A stretch of 64,000 nucleotides of DNA from Sphingomonas koreensis (GCA_006438735.1 RCZF01000001.1:744001-808000), one strand, 5' to 3'. Shown: positions 21,204 to 31,048, numbered from the stretch's first letter. The notes: a model not told the origin generated them from the sequence alone. A program made the numbers and translations.

Positions 21204-22586
21204 CTAGCGATATTCGACCACGGCATCACGGCGCAAATCCCGCAGCATGTGTTCAGCGCGCAGATTGACGCGCTGTTGCTCCAGCTGCCCCTGAACCTGA
21301 TCGGCGCCCGGCAGCGACCCGCCCGGCGCGTCGTCGCGGCCGCACAGCACCAGCGCGCGGACGCCCTCAGTCGCGGAGCCGAACGGTGGCGTCGCTTGGC
21401 CGACCTGGAGCTTGAGCATGATGTCCTGCAGCTGCGGCGGCAGCTGACGCACGGTAACCTGATCGTTATCGACCACTTCCGCGCCGATCTGCGTCGCAAC
21501 CTTGGCGACGCCGCCGCAGCCCTGGATCGCCTGTGTCGCCTTGGCAAACTCGGCTGCGCGCGCGGTGGCTTGCGCCTGCGTCGTACCCGCCGGGAAGGTG
21601 ATCGTCAGCTGGCGCAGGCTGAGCCGTGCGTCGCGCGGATCGGCGGTGCCGACCTGGCGTTTATCGACCAGATAGAGCAGCGAAAATCCGCCTGGAACCT
21701 CGATCGGGCCGGCGATCTGGCCGACCTGCATCTGCTTGGCCGCCTCGGCAAGCGGACCGGGCAGCGTCGCGGCGCGAACCCAGGAGAGGTCGCCGCCGAC
21801 CGCGCGGGTCGATGCCTCGGAAAATTGTGCGAAATATTCGAATGGATGCTCGCCGGACTGAATCTGCTTCATCAGATTCTGCATGTTGTCATGCACCTGC
21901 TGCGCGCGATCCGGCGACGCCGACATGTAGATTTCCTTGAGGTGATATTCCTCAGTGCCTTGCGACGCTTTCAACCGATCGAGGATCGCGGCGACTTCCT
22001 CGTCGCCGACGTTGACGAACGGCTCGACTTCCTTGCGCAGATAATGGCTCCACGCGAGTTCGGCCTCGATCTGGCCATCGAGCGAGCGCTCGGACGAGCC
22101 GATCTTGACGAGATAGGCGCGAAGCTGATCGGGCGACATCTTGAAATTCTGCGCGACGCGGGTGAACCCTTGCAGGATTTCCTCCGGAGTCACCGTCACG
22201 TCGTTCGACTTCGCTTCCTGGATCTCCAGCGTCTCGTCGATCAGGCCGCGCAGCACTTGCAGCTTGAGCCGGTTGAGGTCTTCGCCCTGCATGTTGATAT
22301 TGTTGGCAGATTCGATCAACGCGACGCGCTGATCGACATCGGTGCCGGTGATCACCGTGCCGTTGATGATCGCGGTCGGCTTGCGGACATTGGGATCGAG
22401 CTTGCCGAACAATTGCACGTCGCTGGGAATGTTCAGCCCGGTGTCGGCGCCCGCACTCGGCGCCCCGGCCCGATCGGAATCGTCGCTTTGATCGGCGCCG
22501 CTTTGGGCAAATCCTGCGGTGCCGAGCGCCAGCGCCGCGACAAGGCCGACCGAGCGAGTGACCCGCACCGCCTTCGATAACGTCAT
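21204..22586 (-). CDS. surA: Periplasmic chaperone and peptidyl-prolyl isomerase SurA
   Basis: Assists folding of outer-membrane proteins. The 460-residue protein has a signal peptide (SVGLVAALALGTAGFAQ). A SurA N-terminal chaperone domain spans about residues 55-185 (AIINGTVITGTDVDQRVAL). A parvulin domain follows at about 190-300 with YHLKEIYMS and SGEHPFEYFAQFSEASTRAVGGD split over its length, and a second, degenerate isomerase region comes after it. The ATG at 22586 is preferred to an in-frame GTG two codons earlier. It lies 79 bp downstream of lptD, as expected for this operon. Confidence 0.95.
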   Translation of the reverse strand: MTLSKAVRVTRSVGLVAALALGTAGFAQSGADQSDDSDRAGAPSAGADTGLNIPSDVQLFGKLDPNVRKPTAIINGTVITGTDVDQRVALIESANNINMQGEDLNRLKLQVLRGLIDETLEIQEAKSNDVTVTPEEILQGFTRVAQNFKMSPDQLRAYLVKIGSSERSLDGQIEAELAWSHYLRKEVEPFVNVGDEEVAAILDRLKASQGTEEYHLKEIYMSASPDRAQQVHDNMQNLMKQIQSGEHPFEYFAQFSEASTRAVGGDLSWVRAATLPGPLAEAAKQMQVGQIAGPIEVPGGFSLLYLVDKRQVGTADPRDARLSLRQLTITFPAGTTQAQATARAAEFAKATQAIQGCGGVAKVATQIGAEVVDNDQVTVRQLPPQLQDIMLKLQVGQATPPFGSATEGVRALVLCGRDDAPGGSLPGADQVQGQLEQQRVNLRAEHMLRDLRRDAVVEYR

Positions 22587-22665
22587 GATCACGTGTTATA
22601 ATTTCCCATCAAGCGCCGCAGAATATCGAGCGCCGGCCAATAGCATTGCCGATCTGAACCGCAGC

Positions 22666-24933
22666 TTAGCGGCCCAGATTCTTGAATGCCAGCGTCAACA
22701 GGTAACTGTTGCCGCGCTGGGCGTCGCCGGTGTTCTGATAGTCGCGTTTCCACGTAACGCCAAGTTTGAGGCAATCGTCCTCATAAGCGACGCCGAGCCG
22801 ATGACGCACCGGATCGAATCCGTCGGCGAGCGACAGCGGGTCTTCCTTGCGATCGGTGAGATCGATCACGGTCGATCCGAACGCTGACCAGAAGCGCCCC
22901 ACCTGGACGCGGCCGCCCAGCCGGACTTCCTCGCTGTCGCGCAGATCCTCGAGACTGGGATCGATGTTGCGATTGAGCCGAAGATAACCAACCATCACAT
23001 AGGTGGCGCGCGACCCGACCGTCGCGTCCACTTCGTTGCGGCGGATCGCCAGGCCGTCCTTGTCGAGCCGGTAGCGGTGCGTCAGCGAAACGAAATCGCG
23101 GTAGCGCAGTTCTGTGCGTCCAACGATGTCGGAGAAGCGGCCGTTAAGACCCGTGCCATCAGGAAACAGCGTCGGCTGCGAGGCGAGGCGATAGCTTTGG
23201 CCCACGGTCGCATCGACCGAGAAATTGGGCAGATCGACCGACCAGTCGGCGCCGTAGGTAACGCGGGTCGAATCCTCCCAGCGATCGTATCCGGGGAAGC
23301 GATTGAGCGCGAACAGGTTCGAGTCCTCGAGATCGACCGCGCGGGCGTCCTCGTTGGGGATCGACAGATTGGCGGTGTGCGGCGACGCCACGAACTGGAC
23401 GCGCGGCGTCAACCGCTGCGTGCCGCTCAGGAAATTGCCGATCAGCGGCCATTTCACATCGACCGCGAGCGCGCCGATGAAGCGATCGTCGAAGCCTTCG
23501 TCGCCGCGGTAGCTGGCGATCGTCGTCGCGAGCGTATCGTTGGTGTGATAAATGTCGCCGCGGCCATAGGCCGTGAAGGTCACTTCCTGGCCCCAGCGCG
23601 TCAGCTTGTTGAGCTGCCACTGCGCGCTGGCGAAGGCGCGCTGCGTATCCTGTCCCTCGGAGCGATCGAGCGCCAGGCTGTTGAGCTGGAACGTGAAGGT
23701 ACCGCCCAGCCACGGATCGGCGATCCGGCGGCGATAGTCGATCTCGGGCAGCGCGAGCGGCTGGAGATGCTGGCTTTCGTCAATGCGCAGCGTCTGCACC
23801 GCCCAGCCGGCGATCGAGAAATAACTGTCCTTGTCGATCCGCTCGACGTCGATCGTGCTGCGCAGTCGGTCATCGCGCGAAATGTCGTAGCGCCGCAGGA
23901 AGGTCTTGTCGGAGGCGATGCGGATCGAGCCGCTGACGCTCCAATTCGGATCGAGCTGGAAACGGCCGGAGGCGTCGAAATAGCCGCGAAAGTCGTTTTC
24001 GCCCGGGGCATTGGTGGTCACGCCGGCGATGTCGTCACGTTGCCGGCTGTAGGTGCCGTAGGCGGTGACGCTGAACGAGCCGAGCGTGCTGAGCGAATCA
24101 TATTGCGCCTCGAGCATCGGCAAGGCGCTGGTGAAGATACGCGGCGTGATCGTCAGCCCGCGGTTGGGAGCGAGCTTGAAATAATATGGCAGGCCGATTT
24201 CGAGGCCGTTGGTGTGATCGATCTGGATGTCGGGCGTCAGCAGCCCGCTCGACGATTGGCCGCCGATCGGATTGGAGAAATTGGGTAGCGGCAGCCCGGG
24301 CAGGCCGAACAAATGGAATTGCGCGCCCTTGTAATAGATGCGCTCACGATCGGGCCGATAGGTGACGCTGACCGCGGTCACCTTCCACGACGGCTCCTTG
24401 GGGCAGCCCGCCGTGTTGGTCACGTCGCACGGCGTGTAGGCGGCGCGCTTGAGCGTGACGACGCCATTGGTGTCGCGCGTTCCCTGTTGCGCCGCGAGCC
24501 GGCCGCCCTGATCGAGCACCAGCAGCATGTTCTGGACGACGCCGTCCTTCAGCGTATCGGTGAGATTGATCGAATCGCCGTAAGCGACATCGCCCTGCGG
24601 ATTGGTGACGGCGATGTCGCCGGTAGCGACGACGGCGCCGGTCTTGCGGTTCCACACCACCTTGTCGGCGCGCAGCCGGTTGCCCTGCCGAAACATCCGC
24701 ACGTCGCCGGTTGCGGTCACGACGTCGGCGTTCATGTCATATTCGAGCGCGCCCGCGCTGAAATCGACCTGGTTGGCATCGGTGGCGAGCGGGGTTGCGG
24801 ACGGCGGCGGCGGCCCCGCCGCGCGATCGTTCAGATCCTGGGCGCGCGCCGCGCCGGCGGCGAACAGCGCCAGCGGCAACGTGCAGGAGGCGATCAGCTC
24901 GCGACGGCTCACTTGGACACTCTCGACCCCCAC
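22666..24933 (-). CDS. lptD: LPS-assembly protein LptD
   Basis: Outer-membrane beta-barrel that inserts lipopolysaccharide into the outer leaflet. The 755 residues comprise a signal peptide (RRELIASCTLPLALFAAG), an OstA/LptA-like jelly-roll domain at about 50-170 (DVVTATGDVRMFRQGNRLRA) and a C-terminal barrel with alternating strands. Cysteines at YTPCDVTNTAGC and near the C terminus (YEDDCLKLG) are candidates for the inter-domain disulfides known in this family. Two GTG starts are possible, 24933 and 24912; the second begins directly at the signal peptide. It heads the lptD-surA-pdxA-rsmA operon, divergent from pepA. Confidence 0.94.
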   Translation of the reverse strand: MGVESVQVSRRELIASCTLPLALFAAGAARAQDLNDRAAGPPPPSATPLATDANQVDFSAGALEYDMNADVVTATGDVRMFRQGNRLRADKVVWNRKTGAVVATGDIAVTNPQGDVAYGDSINLTDTLKDGVVQNMLLVLDQGGRLAAQQGTRDTNGVVTLKRAAYTPCDVTNTAGCPKEPSWKVTAVSVTYRPDRERIYYKGAQFHLFGLPGLPLPNFSNPIGGQSSSGLLTPDIQIDHTNGLEIGLPYYFKLAPNRGLTITPRIFTSALPMLEAQYDSLSTLGSFSVTAYGTYSRQRDDIAGVTTNAPGENDFRGYFDASGRFQLDPNWSVSGSIRIASDKTFLRRYDISRDDRLRSTIDVERIDKDSYFSIAGWAVQTLRIDESQHLQPLALPEIDYRRRIADPWLGGTFTFQLNSLALDRSEGQDTQRAFASAQWQLNKLTRWGQEVTFTAYGRGDIYHTNDTLATTIASYRGDEGFDDRFIGALAVDVKWPLIGNFLSGTQRLTPRVQFVASPHTANLSIPNEDARAVDLEDSNLFALNRFPGYDRWEDSTRVTYGADWSVDLPNFSVDATVGQSYRLASQPTLFPDGTGLNGRFSDIVGRTELRYRDFVSLTHRYRLDKDGLAIRRNEVDATVGSRATYVMVGYLRLNRNIDPSLEDLRDSEEVRLGGRVQVGRFWSAFGSTVIDLTDRKEDPLSLADGFDPVRHRLGVAYEDDCLKLGVTWKRDYQNTGDAQRGNSYLLTLAFKNLGR

Positions 24934-25070
24934 GCGCGCCGGAATGACGACGGTGACGCCGCCCTATCGCATCGCCGGCGCGGTCCTGCAATCGCGCGTG
25001 CTTTGCCAGCAACACTTTCAGCGCCTAGAGAGCGACCCATTCCCCTATCGTGAACCAGTTGAGGACATTG

Positions 25071-26549
25071 ATGCAGATTCAGTTCGCCCCCCGTGCCGCC
25101 ATCGACGCCGGCGTGATCGCCTTGCCCGTTGAAAAGGATGGGCTCGCCCGGCTCGTTTTCGGCGCGATCGGCGATGCCGACCAGAAGACCATTCTCGGCG
25201 CGGCGCGCGCCAGCCGTTTCGAGGGCGAGGCCGGCGCCAGCGTCGAGATTTTCCTGCCCGGCGATGGCGATGTGAAGCGGATCATCCTGATCGGCGTGGG
25301 TGCAGGCGGCGAGGCCGATTACGAGCGTGCCGGCGGCGCGCTGACGGCCCGCCTGCTGACCTCGGGCGTCACCGCGGTGACGGTCGATTTCTCGGCACTG
25401 GCCGGCGCACCCTCGGCAAAGTCGGTAGCGCGCTTCGCGGCCGGCGCGGCGCAGCGCGGCTGGCGTCATGACGTCTATCGCACCAAGCTGCCCGAGAAGC
25501 ACAAGCCTACTCTGCAGACGATCACGATCGCCGGCGCGCCCGATGGCGTTGCTGCCGCGTGGGAAGATTTCGATGCGGTGACGCAAGGCATGGCGCTCAC
25601 GCGTGAACTGGTCGCGGAACCGGCCAACATCATCTATCCCGAAAGCTTCGTCGAACGCGTCAAGAAGTCAGTGGAGGGGCTCGGCCTCGAGATCACGGTG
25701 CTCGACGAGGAAGAGATGCGCGCGCTCGGCATGGGCGCGCTGCTCGGCGTCAGCCAGGGATCGCGCCGCGAGGGGCGGCTGCTCGCGCTCAAGTGGAGCG
25801 GGGCGGGGGCGGGCGATCCCGATCTCGCGCTGGTCGGCAAGGGCGTGACGTTCGACACCGGCGGCATCTCGATCAAGCCGGCCGCCGGCATGGAAGACAT
25901 GAAATGGGACATGGGCGGCGCCGGCGCGGTGGTCGGCGCGATGAAGGCGCTGGCGATGCGCAAGGCGAAAGCGAACGTGATCGGCGTGTGCGGCCTCGTT
26001 GAGAACATGCCCGATGGCAATGCGCAGCGCCCGGGTGACGTCGTGACGTCGATGAATGGGCAGACGATCGAGGTGATCAACACCGACGCCGAAGGACGGC
26101 TGGTGCTGTGCGACGCGCTCTGCTGGGTGCAGCGCACGCATCATCCCAAGACGATCGTCGATCTGGCGACGCTGACCGGCGCGATGATCGTCGCGCTGGG
26201 CCATGAGCATGGCGGCCTGTTTTCTAACGACGACGGCCTTGCCGATCAGCTGCTCGCCGCCGGGCTTGGTTCCGGCGACAAATTGTGGCGGCTGCCGATC
26301 GGCGACGCCTACAACAAACTGATCGACAGCCCGATCGCCGACATGAAGAACGTCGGCCCGCGCGCGGCGGGATCGATCACCGCGGCGCAGTTCCTGCAGC
26401 GCTTCATCGATGACGGCGTGCGCTGGGCGCATCTCGACATCGCCGGCATGGCTTGGGCCGACAAACCCGGACCCAACTACGACAAGGGCGCGACCGGCTT
26501 CGGCGTGCGCGTGCTCGACCGGCTGGTGCGGGATAATTTCGAGAAGTGA
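25071..26549 (+). CDS. pepA: Leucyl aminopeptidase (M17 family)
   Basis: Cytosolic metallo-exopeptidase releasing N-terminal residues. The 492 residues have a variable N-terminal macro-like domain and the M17 catalytic domain: GKGVTFDTGGISIKP (metal and catalytic lysine), MKWDMGGAG, and the family signature NTDAEGRLVL. The ATG at 25071 has GAGG at 25061-25064, 6 bp upstream, and is preferred to a GTG-initiated frame at 25050. The 137 bp between it and lptD must hold both promoters; I see no clear boxes. Confidence 0.96.
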   Translation: MQIQFAPRAAIDAGVIALPVEKDGLARLVFGAIGDADQKTILGAARASRFEGEAGASVEIFLPGDGDVKRIILIGVGAGGEADYERAGGALTARLLTSGVTAVTVDFSALAGAPSAKSVARFAAGAAQRGWRHDVYRTKLPEKHKPTLQTITIAGAPDGVAAAWEDFDAVTQGMALTRELVAEPANIIYPESFVERVKKSVEGLGLEITVLDEEEMRALGMGALLGVSQGSRREGRLLALKWSGAGAGDPDLALVGKGVTFDTGGISIKPAAGMEDMKWDMGGAGAVVGAMKALAMRKAKANVIGVCGLVENMPDGNAQRPGDVVTSMNGQTIEVINTDAEGRLVLCDALCWVQRTHHPKTIVDLATLTGAMIVALGHEHGGLFSNDDGLADQLLAAGLGSGDKLWRLPIGDAYNKLIDSPIADMKNVGPRAAGSITAAQFLQRFIDDGVRWAHLDIAGMAWADKPGPNYDKGATGFGVRVLDRLVRDNFEK

Positions 26550-26560
26550 TCCTACAGGTC

Positions 26561-26666
26561 GTCATCCCCGCGAATGCGGGGACCCATCCCGAATCGGTTC
26601 AACGGCCACGCTGGTTGTTTTGGATAAATCGCGTGGGAGATGGGTCCCCGCTTTCGCGGGGCTGAC
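26561..26666. repeat. REP-like palindromic repeat, family A, copy 1
   Basis: Left arm 26561-26586 begins GTCATCCCCGCGAATGCGGG; right arm 26641-26666 ends CCCCGCTTTCGCGGGGCTGAC. The two arms are inverted with respect to each other and each contains its own hairpin (CCCCGC-GAAT-GCGGGG). It separates pepA from holC and ends 9 bp before the holC start. Further copies lie at 28127, 38190 and 41042, with a variant inside holB. Confidence 0.85.
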
Positions 26667-26675
26667 GGCAGGATA

Positions 26676-27113
26676 ATGCAGGTCGATTTCTACCATCTCA
26701 CCGCCACGCCGCTCGATCGTGTGCTGCCGCGCATCGCCGAGCGGGTGGTGGCGGACGGCGGGCGGTTGCTTATCGTCGCCGAGCCGGCGCGGCTCCCGGC
26801 GCTCGACAAATTGTTGTGGACCTACAAGCCCGACAGCTTCCTGCCGCACGCCTGCGCCGGCGGCGAGGGCGACGCCGTGCAGCCGATCCTGCTGAGCAGC
26901 GAGCCCGCCGCAGCCAGCGCCGCGCGCAACATCGCGCTGGCCGACGGCGTGTGGCGCGACGCGGCGCTCGACTTCGACCGCGCGTTCCATTTCTTCGACG
27001 AGGAGCGAATCGTCGAGGCGCGGCAGGCGTGGAAAGCGCTCGCTGATCGCGAGGGCGTCGAGCGGCGCTATTGGAAGCAGGGCGAGGCGGGCGGCTGGGA
27101 GCAGCTTGCATAA
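26676..27113 (+). CDS. holC: DNA polymerase III subunit chi
   Basis: Clamp-loader accessory subunit that contacts SSB. The 145 residues begin MQVDFYHLTATPLDRVLPRI, the usual opening, and contain LLWTYKPDSFLPHA and the family's Walker-like tail region. The ATG at 26676 follows directly on a REP-like repeat; an in-frame start inside the repeat is rejected. The next gene is ndk, 63 bp downstream. Confidence 0.92.
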   Translation: MQVDFYHLTATPLDRVLPRIAERVVADGGRLLIVAEPARLPALDKLLWTYKPDSFLPHACAGGEGDAVQPILLSSEPAAASAARNIALADGVWRDAALDFDRAFHFFDEERIVEARQAWKALADREGVERRYWKQGEAGGWEQLA

Positions 27114-27176
27114 CCGCGGCCCCGCGGATAGGGCGGCGCCATTCAGTCACAATCCAAAAGCAGGAGCTTCACGGTC

Positions 27177-27599
27177 ATGGCCGCGAACCGCACGTTTTCG
27201 ATCATCAAGCCAGACGCCACGCGTCGCAATCTGACCGGCGAGGTCACCAAGATGCTGGAGGAGGCCGGCCTTCGCGTCGTCGCCTCCAAGCGCATCCAGA
27301 TGACCAAGGATCAGGCCGAGGGCTTCTATGCCGTCCACCAGGAGCGGCCGTTCTTCAACGATCTGGTGTCGTTCATGATTTCCGGTCCGGTAGTCGTGCA
27401 GGTGCTCGAAGGCGAGGGCGCCGTGCAGCGCAACCGCGACATCATGGGCGCGACCAACCCCGAGAATGCCGACGCCGGCACGATCCGCAAGGAACTCGCC
27501 GAATCGATCGAGGCCAATTCGGTGCACGGTTCGGATTCGGACGAGAACGCCGCGATCGAAATCGCCTATTTCTTCAAGCCGGAAGAAATTGTCGGCTAA
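27177..27599 (+). CDS. ndk: Nucleoside-diphosphate kinase
   Basis: Balances nucleoside triphosphate pools by transferring phosphate through an active-site histidine. The 140 residues show [18 protein letters not shown] at the N terminus and NSVHGSDS with His117, the phosphohistidine. Length and motifs are fully standard. It is followed with no gap by a GNAT acetyltransferase (1 bp), suggesting co-transcription. Confidence 0.97.
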   Translation: MAANRTFSIIKPDATRRNLTGEVTKMLEEAGLRVVASKRIQMTKDQAEGFYAVHQERPFFNDLVSFMISGPVVVQVLEGEGAVQRNRDIMGATNPENADAGTIRKELAESIEANSVHGSDSDENAAIEIAYFFKPEEIVG

Positions 27600-27600
27600 T

Positions 27601-28119
27601 ATGAAAGCGATCCTGCGTCGCGCGGTGGCGGAGGACGCCGCCGCGCTGGCGCTGGTCGGCGCGGCGACCTTTCTCGACGCGTTCGCCGGGATCCTGAGCG
27701 GGGCCGACATCGTCACGCATTGCGCCGCGAACAACGCGGCCGCCGGCTTCGACGCGTGGATCGCCGATCCGGCGAGCGTTGTTGCGATCGCCGAAGCGGG
27801 CGAGGGCCGGGCGCCGATCGGCTATAGCGTCCTGACCGCGCCCGATTTGCCGGTCGATACCGGTTCAGCCGACATCGAGCTCAAGCGTATCTATACCTTA
27901 TCTCGGATGCACGGCTCTGGGTTGGGCGCGGAACTGATGGATCGAGCACTCGCTGACGCTGCGGCGCTCGGCAAGAACCGTGTGCTGCTCGGCGTCTACG
28001 GGGCCAACGCCCGCGCAAGGGCGTTTTACGAGCGGCAGGGGTTTGCGCTTGCCGGCACGCGCCGGTTCCTGGTTGGCGAAACCTGGCACGACGACGTGGT
28101 TTACGCGCGCCGCATCTGA
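27601..28119 (+). CDS. GNAT family N-acetyltransferase
   Basis: A 172-residue acetyl-CoA-dependent acetyltransferase. The fold is recognisable from LRRAVAEDAAALALVG at the start, the acetyl-CoA-binding region with IYTLSRMHGSGLGAELM (an R/Q-x-x-G-x-G/A-like loop), and VYGANARARAFYERQGF near the C terminus. The substrate is unknown. The start at 27601 lies 1 bp after the ndk stop. A REP-like repeat follows. Confidence 0.88.
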   Translation: MKAILRRAVAEDAAALALVGAATFLDAFAGILSGADIVTHCAANNAAAGFDAWIADPASVVAIAEAGEGRAPIGYSVLTAPDLPVDTGSADIELKRIYTLSRMHGSGLGAELMDRALADAAALGKNRVLLGVYGANARARAFYERQGFALAGTRRFLVGETWHDDVVYARRI

Positions 28120-28126
28120 TCTGAAT

Positions 28127-28197
28127 GTCATTCCCGCGAAAGCGGGAACCCAACTCGTGTCCGTTTCGCTTGGGCGGTCCCCGCTTTCGCGGGGATG
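28127..28197. repeat. REP-like palindromic repeat, family A, copy 2
   Basis: Left arm 28127-28152 begins GTCATTCCCGCGAAAGCGGG; right arm 28176-28197 is built on CCCCGCTTTCGCGGGGATG. The 23-bp spacer is the shortest of the copies. It lies between the convergent ends of the GNAT gene and a hypothetical gene, where it could also help terminate transcription. Confidence 0.85.
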
Positions 28198-28221
28198 GTG
28201 AAATTAGCCGGCGGGTCGCTT

Positions 28222-28875
28222 TCAGCTCTTCGGCTTTTGTTTCGCCCAAAGCGCATCGATCGCCCCCTGCGTGACGCCGTGCCGCCGTTCGAGCACGATT
28301 CCCTTGAGCGACAGCGCCCGTCCGCGCAACAGCCGTCCGTGCGTCCGCCAGGCGATGTCATAGATCGCAGCGTCGGTCACGTGCTGCTCGCCGTCCCAAT
28401 AATTGGCGGTGATCATCACCGGCAGGCGGCCGCTCTGATCGGCGGGGCCGGTATCGATCGCCTTGAGCAGCGCGCTTTCGAACCAATCGGTCTCGATCGA
28501 CAGATCGACGGTGCTCGATTGCGGCGCGATGCTCAGTGCGCTCGGGAAGCGCACTTCGATGCTCTGGATATTGTGCTGTGGGTCCTTTAGCGACAGCGCA
28601 GCGCCCTCGTCCTTGGGCATCGCGGTCAGCGTAACGACGGTACCGGCACGCGCCGCGCTGGCGGTTTGCGCGGCGGCCGCGCGTTGCTCGGCCTGGTCGG
28701 CTTGGCGGCCCTGCCAATTGTTCCAAAGCGTGAGCCCAGCAATCACCACACCGGCGATCGCGACGACCTCGGCAAGCGTCAACCAGCGCCGCCGCGTCGC
28801 CGCCGCTTCGGCCTTGGCAACGGCGCGTTCGGCGGGCGTTTCCGGTGTCGTCGGGTCTTCCTGATAGTTGGTCAT
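28222..28875 (-). CDS. Hypothetical membrane-anchored protein
   Basis: A 217-residue protein I do not recognise. An N-terminal cytoplasmic tail of about 30 residues rich in Ala, Glu and Arg is followed by one transmembrane helix at about 33-53 (LAEVVAIAGVVIAGLTLW). An Ala-rich charged helix (about 57-75) comes next, then a soluble domain of about 140 residues rich in beta-strand patterns. It probably has a periplasmic C terminus. The ATG at 28875 overlaps the YjbR-like gene stop (ATGA), so it is the last gene of the purN transcript. Confidence 0.75.
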   Translation of the reverse strand: MTNYQEDPTTPETPAERAVAKAEAAATRRRWLTLAEVVAIAGVVIAGLTLWNNWQGRQADQAEQRAAAAQTASAARAGTVVTLTAMPKDEGAALSLKDPQHNIQSIEVRFPSALSIAPQSSTVDLSIETDWFESALLKAIDTGPADQSGRLPVMITANYWDGEQHVTDAAIYDIAWRTHGRLLRGRALSLKGIVLERRHGVTQGAIDALWAKQKPKS

Positions 28876-29246
28876 CGGCCGCCGGCCTCCAGCAAGCGAG
28901 CGGGCGCTACCATTTCCCAGCTTTGCGCGATCCGGTCGCCGACCCGGTCCCAATCAACATCGCCGTCGAGCCGCATCGCCACCCAGCCGCTCGGGCCGAG
29001 ATAGGGCGGGCTGTAATAGCAATCCGGCTGCATCTCGATCAACATCGCCTGCTCTTCGAGGCCGCTGGTCTTGACGATCACGACGGTCTCGCCGTCGCCA
29101 TGATGGTCGTGCCAGAAATAGGCGAAAAACTTGCCCTTTTCGATATGGAAACCAGGCGAGCCGTGCGACGGCCGTTCGGCGGTCTCCGGGAGCGCCAGCG
29201 CCATGGCGCGGATCTTGTCCAGCTGCTTGTCGGGATCGGGACTCAT
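28872..29246 (-). CDS. MmcQ/YjbR family protein
   Basis: A 124-residue protein matching the YjbR fold: DKIRAMALALPETAERPSHG at the start, FHIEKGKFFAYFWHD in the middle and SGWVAMRLDGDVDWDRVGDR near the end. Homologues have a CyaY-like or DNA-binding-like fold, and the function is unproven. It is coupled by 4-bp overlaps to purN upstream and to a hypothetical membrane protein downstream. Confidence 0.85.
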   Translation of the reverse strand: MSPDPDKQLDKIRAMALALPETAERPSHGSPGFHIEKGKFFAYFWHDHHGDGETVVIVKTSGLEEQAMLIEMQPDCYYSPPYLGPSGWVAMRLDGDVDWDRVGDRIAQSWEMVAPARLLEAGGR

Positions 29247-29812
29247 CGCGCGACGAACTCTGCCAGAACCTGCGGATAAAGGCGATGCTCGGCAAGAAGG
29301 ACGCGCGCGGCAAGCGAGTCGGCGTCGTCGCCAGCTTCGATCGGCACTTCCGCCCGGCCAAGCACGGCGCCGCCGTCGAGCTCTTCTGTGACGACGTGGA
29401 CCGAGCATCCCGCCACCGCGTCACCCGCCGCAATCGCCCGCGCGTGCGTATCGAGCCCTTTGTACAGTGGCAGCAACGAGGGGTGGATATTGACGATCCG
29501 CCCGCGCCATTTCGCGACGAACGAATCGGACAGCAGCCGCATATAGCCGGCGAGCGCGATCACCTCGACCCCGGCGCTACGCAACGCGCCGTCGATGGCG
29601 GCTTCATAGGCGGGCTTGCCGATCCCTTTGGGCGATAGCACGAAGGTGACAAGATCGTGCTGGCGCGCCCAGGCGAGCCCGGCGGACTCGGGCTTGTCCG
29701 ACGCAACGATTGCCACCTCATAAGGACAGTCCGCGCTACGCGCCGCCTCGGTGAGCGCCATCATGTTCGAGCCGCGGCCCGAGATCAGGATGCCGACCTT
29801 TGTTCTAACCAT
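29243..29812 (-). CDS. purN: Phosphoribosylglycinamide formyltransferase
   Basis: Formyl-transfer step of purine synthesis (GAR to FGAR with 10-formyl-THF). The 189 residues show VGILISGRGSNMMAL at the N terminus (phosphate binding) and NIHPSLLPLYKGLDTHARA with the catalytic Asn and His. The start at 29812 is an ATG and abuts an intergenic repeat that separates it from purM, the preceding pathway gene. Confidence 0.96.
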   Translation of the reverse strand: MVRTKVGILISGRGSNMMALTEAARSADCPYEVAIVASDKPESAGLAWARQHDLVTFVLSPKGIGKPAYEAAIDGALRSAGVEVIALAGYMRLLSDSFVAKWRGRIVNIHPSLLPLYKGLDTHARAIAAGDAVAGCSVHVVTEELDGGAVLGRAEVPIEAGDDADSLAARVLLAEHRLYPQVLAEFVAR

Positions 29813-29817
29813 TTTCT

Positions 29818-29923
29818 TCCACCCCGGCGGAGGCCGGGGCCCAGTTGGGAAAGCTGCGGTAGTGAAGCACGACGCCAGCCAACTGCGGCCTGCCCACCTG
29901 GGCCCCGGCCTTCGCCGGGGTGG
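29818..29923. repeat. Palindromic intergenic repeat, family B, copy 2
   Basis: Left arm CCCCGGCGGAGGCCGGGGCC followed by CAGTTGGGA; right arm GGGCCCCGGCCTTCGCCGGG. It is nearly identical to the copy at 5532-5632. It lies between purM and purN, co-directional genes of one pathway, so it may be transcribed and form mRNA hairpins between them. Confidence 0.85.
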
Positions 29924-29941
29924 TTCCTTTAATTGAGCGAG

Positions 29942-31048
29942 TCATGCGTTGTGCGTTGCCGTCCAGTTTTCCCGCGCGCTCCACGTCCCAGCTGGACCCG
30001 AAACGGTGCAGCCGCGCTCGCCGGTTTCGATCGCGCCGATCGTCTCGACCTGTTCGCCTGCCGCGCGCAGCGCATCGGCGACGCTCTCGGCTTGGTCGGC
30101 CGCAACCACCACTGCCATGCCGATTCCGCAATTGAAGGTGCGCGCCATTTCTTCGGGCTCGATCGCGCCCTGCGCCTGCAGGAACGCCATCAGCCGCGGT
30201 CGCGCCCAGGCACCGGCGTCGATCCGGGCATGCGCTCCCTTGGGCAGCACGCGCGGGATATTCTCGAGCAAGCCGCCGCCGGTGATATGCGCCAGCCCCT
30301 TGATGCGGCGCTCGCGGATCAGCGGGAGCAGGCTCTTCACGTAGATCCGCGTCGGCGCCATCAGAGCATCGATCAACAGCACGTCCTGATCGAATAGCGC
30401 GGGACGATCGAGCTTCCAGCCCCGGTCCGCCGCAAGCCGGCGAACGAGTGAGAAGCCGTTCGAATGCACACCCGACGACGCCAGCCCAAGAACGACGTCG
30501 CCCGCGCCAATCTCGCTGCCGGTCAGCAATTGATCGCGCTCGACCGCGCCGACGCAGAAGCCGGCGAGATCATAATCGCCCGCCGCGTACATGCCCGGCA
30601 TCTCCGCGGTCTCGCCCCCGATCAGCGCGCAGCCGGCCTGCCGGCAGCCATCCGCGATCGACGCGACGACGCGCGTCGCCACTTCGTTGTCGAGCTTCCC
30701 GCTCGCGTAATAATCGAGGAAGAATAGCGGCTCGGCGCCCTGCACGATCAGATCGTTGGCGCACATCGCGACGAGATCGACGCCGACGCCGTCGTGCCGG
30801 TCATGCTCGATCGCCAGTTTGAGCTTGGTGCCGACGCCGTCGTTCGCCGCCACCAGTAGCGGATCAATGAACCCGGCCGCCTTCAGATCGAACAGCCCGC
30901 CGAATCCGCCGAGATCGGCGTCGGCGCCCGCCCGGCTCGTTGCCTTGGCAAGCGGCGCGATCGCGCGGACGAGCGCATTGCCGGCGTCGATCGACACGCC
31001 GGCATCGGCATAGGTATAGGGGCTGATACCCGGTTGATCGTCGGTCAT
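29942..31048 (-). CDS. purM: Phosphoribosylformylglycinamidine cyclo-ligase
   Basis: Closes the imidazole ring in purine synthesis (FGAM to AIR). The 368 residues contain [33 protein letters not shown] (the ATP-binding glycine-rich region) and [11 protein letters not shown]. Length is slightly above the usual 345-350. It is followed by purN after a repeat-containing gap and is divergent from the DUF2066-like gene. Confidence 0.96.
   Translation of the reverse strand: MTDDQPGISPYTYADAGVSIDAGNALVRAIAPLAKATSRAGADADLGGFGGLFDLKAAGFIDPLLVAANDGVGTKLKLAIEHDRHDGVGVDLVAMCANDLIVQGAEPLFFLDYYASGKLDNEVATRVVASIADGCRQAGCALIGGETAEMPGMYAAGDYDLAGFCVGAVERDQLLTGSEIGAGDVVLGLASSGVHSNGFSLVRRLAADRGWKLDRPALFDQDVLLIDALMAPTRIYVKSLLPLIRERRIKGLAHITGGGLLENIPRVLPKGAHARIDAGAWARPRLMAFLQAQGAIEPEEMARTFNCGIGMAVVVAADQAESVADALRAAGEQVETIGAIETGERGCTVSGPAGTWSARENWTATHNA

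Noticed and set aside
21117..22580. 487-residue frame opposite surA
   Set aside because: Antisense shadow; SurA has clear domains and operon context.
23077..24288. 403-residue frame opposite lptD
   Set aside because: Antisense shadow of an outer-membrane protein gene with full family features.
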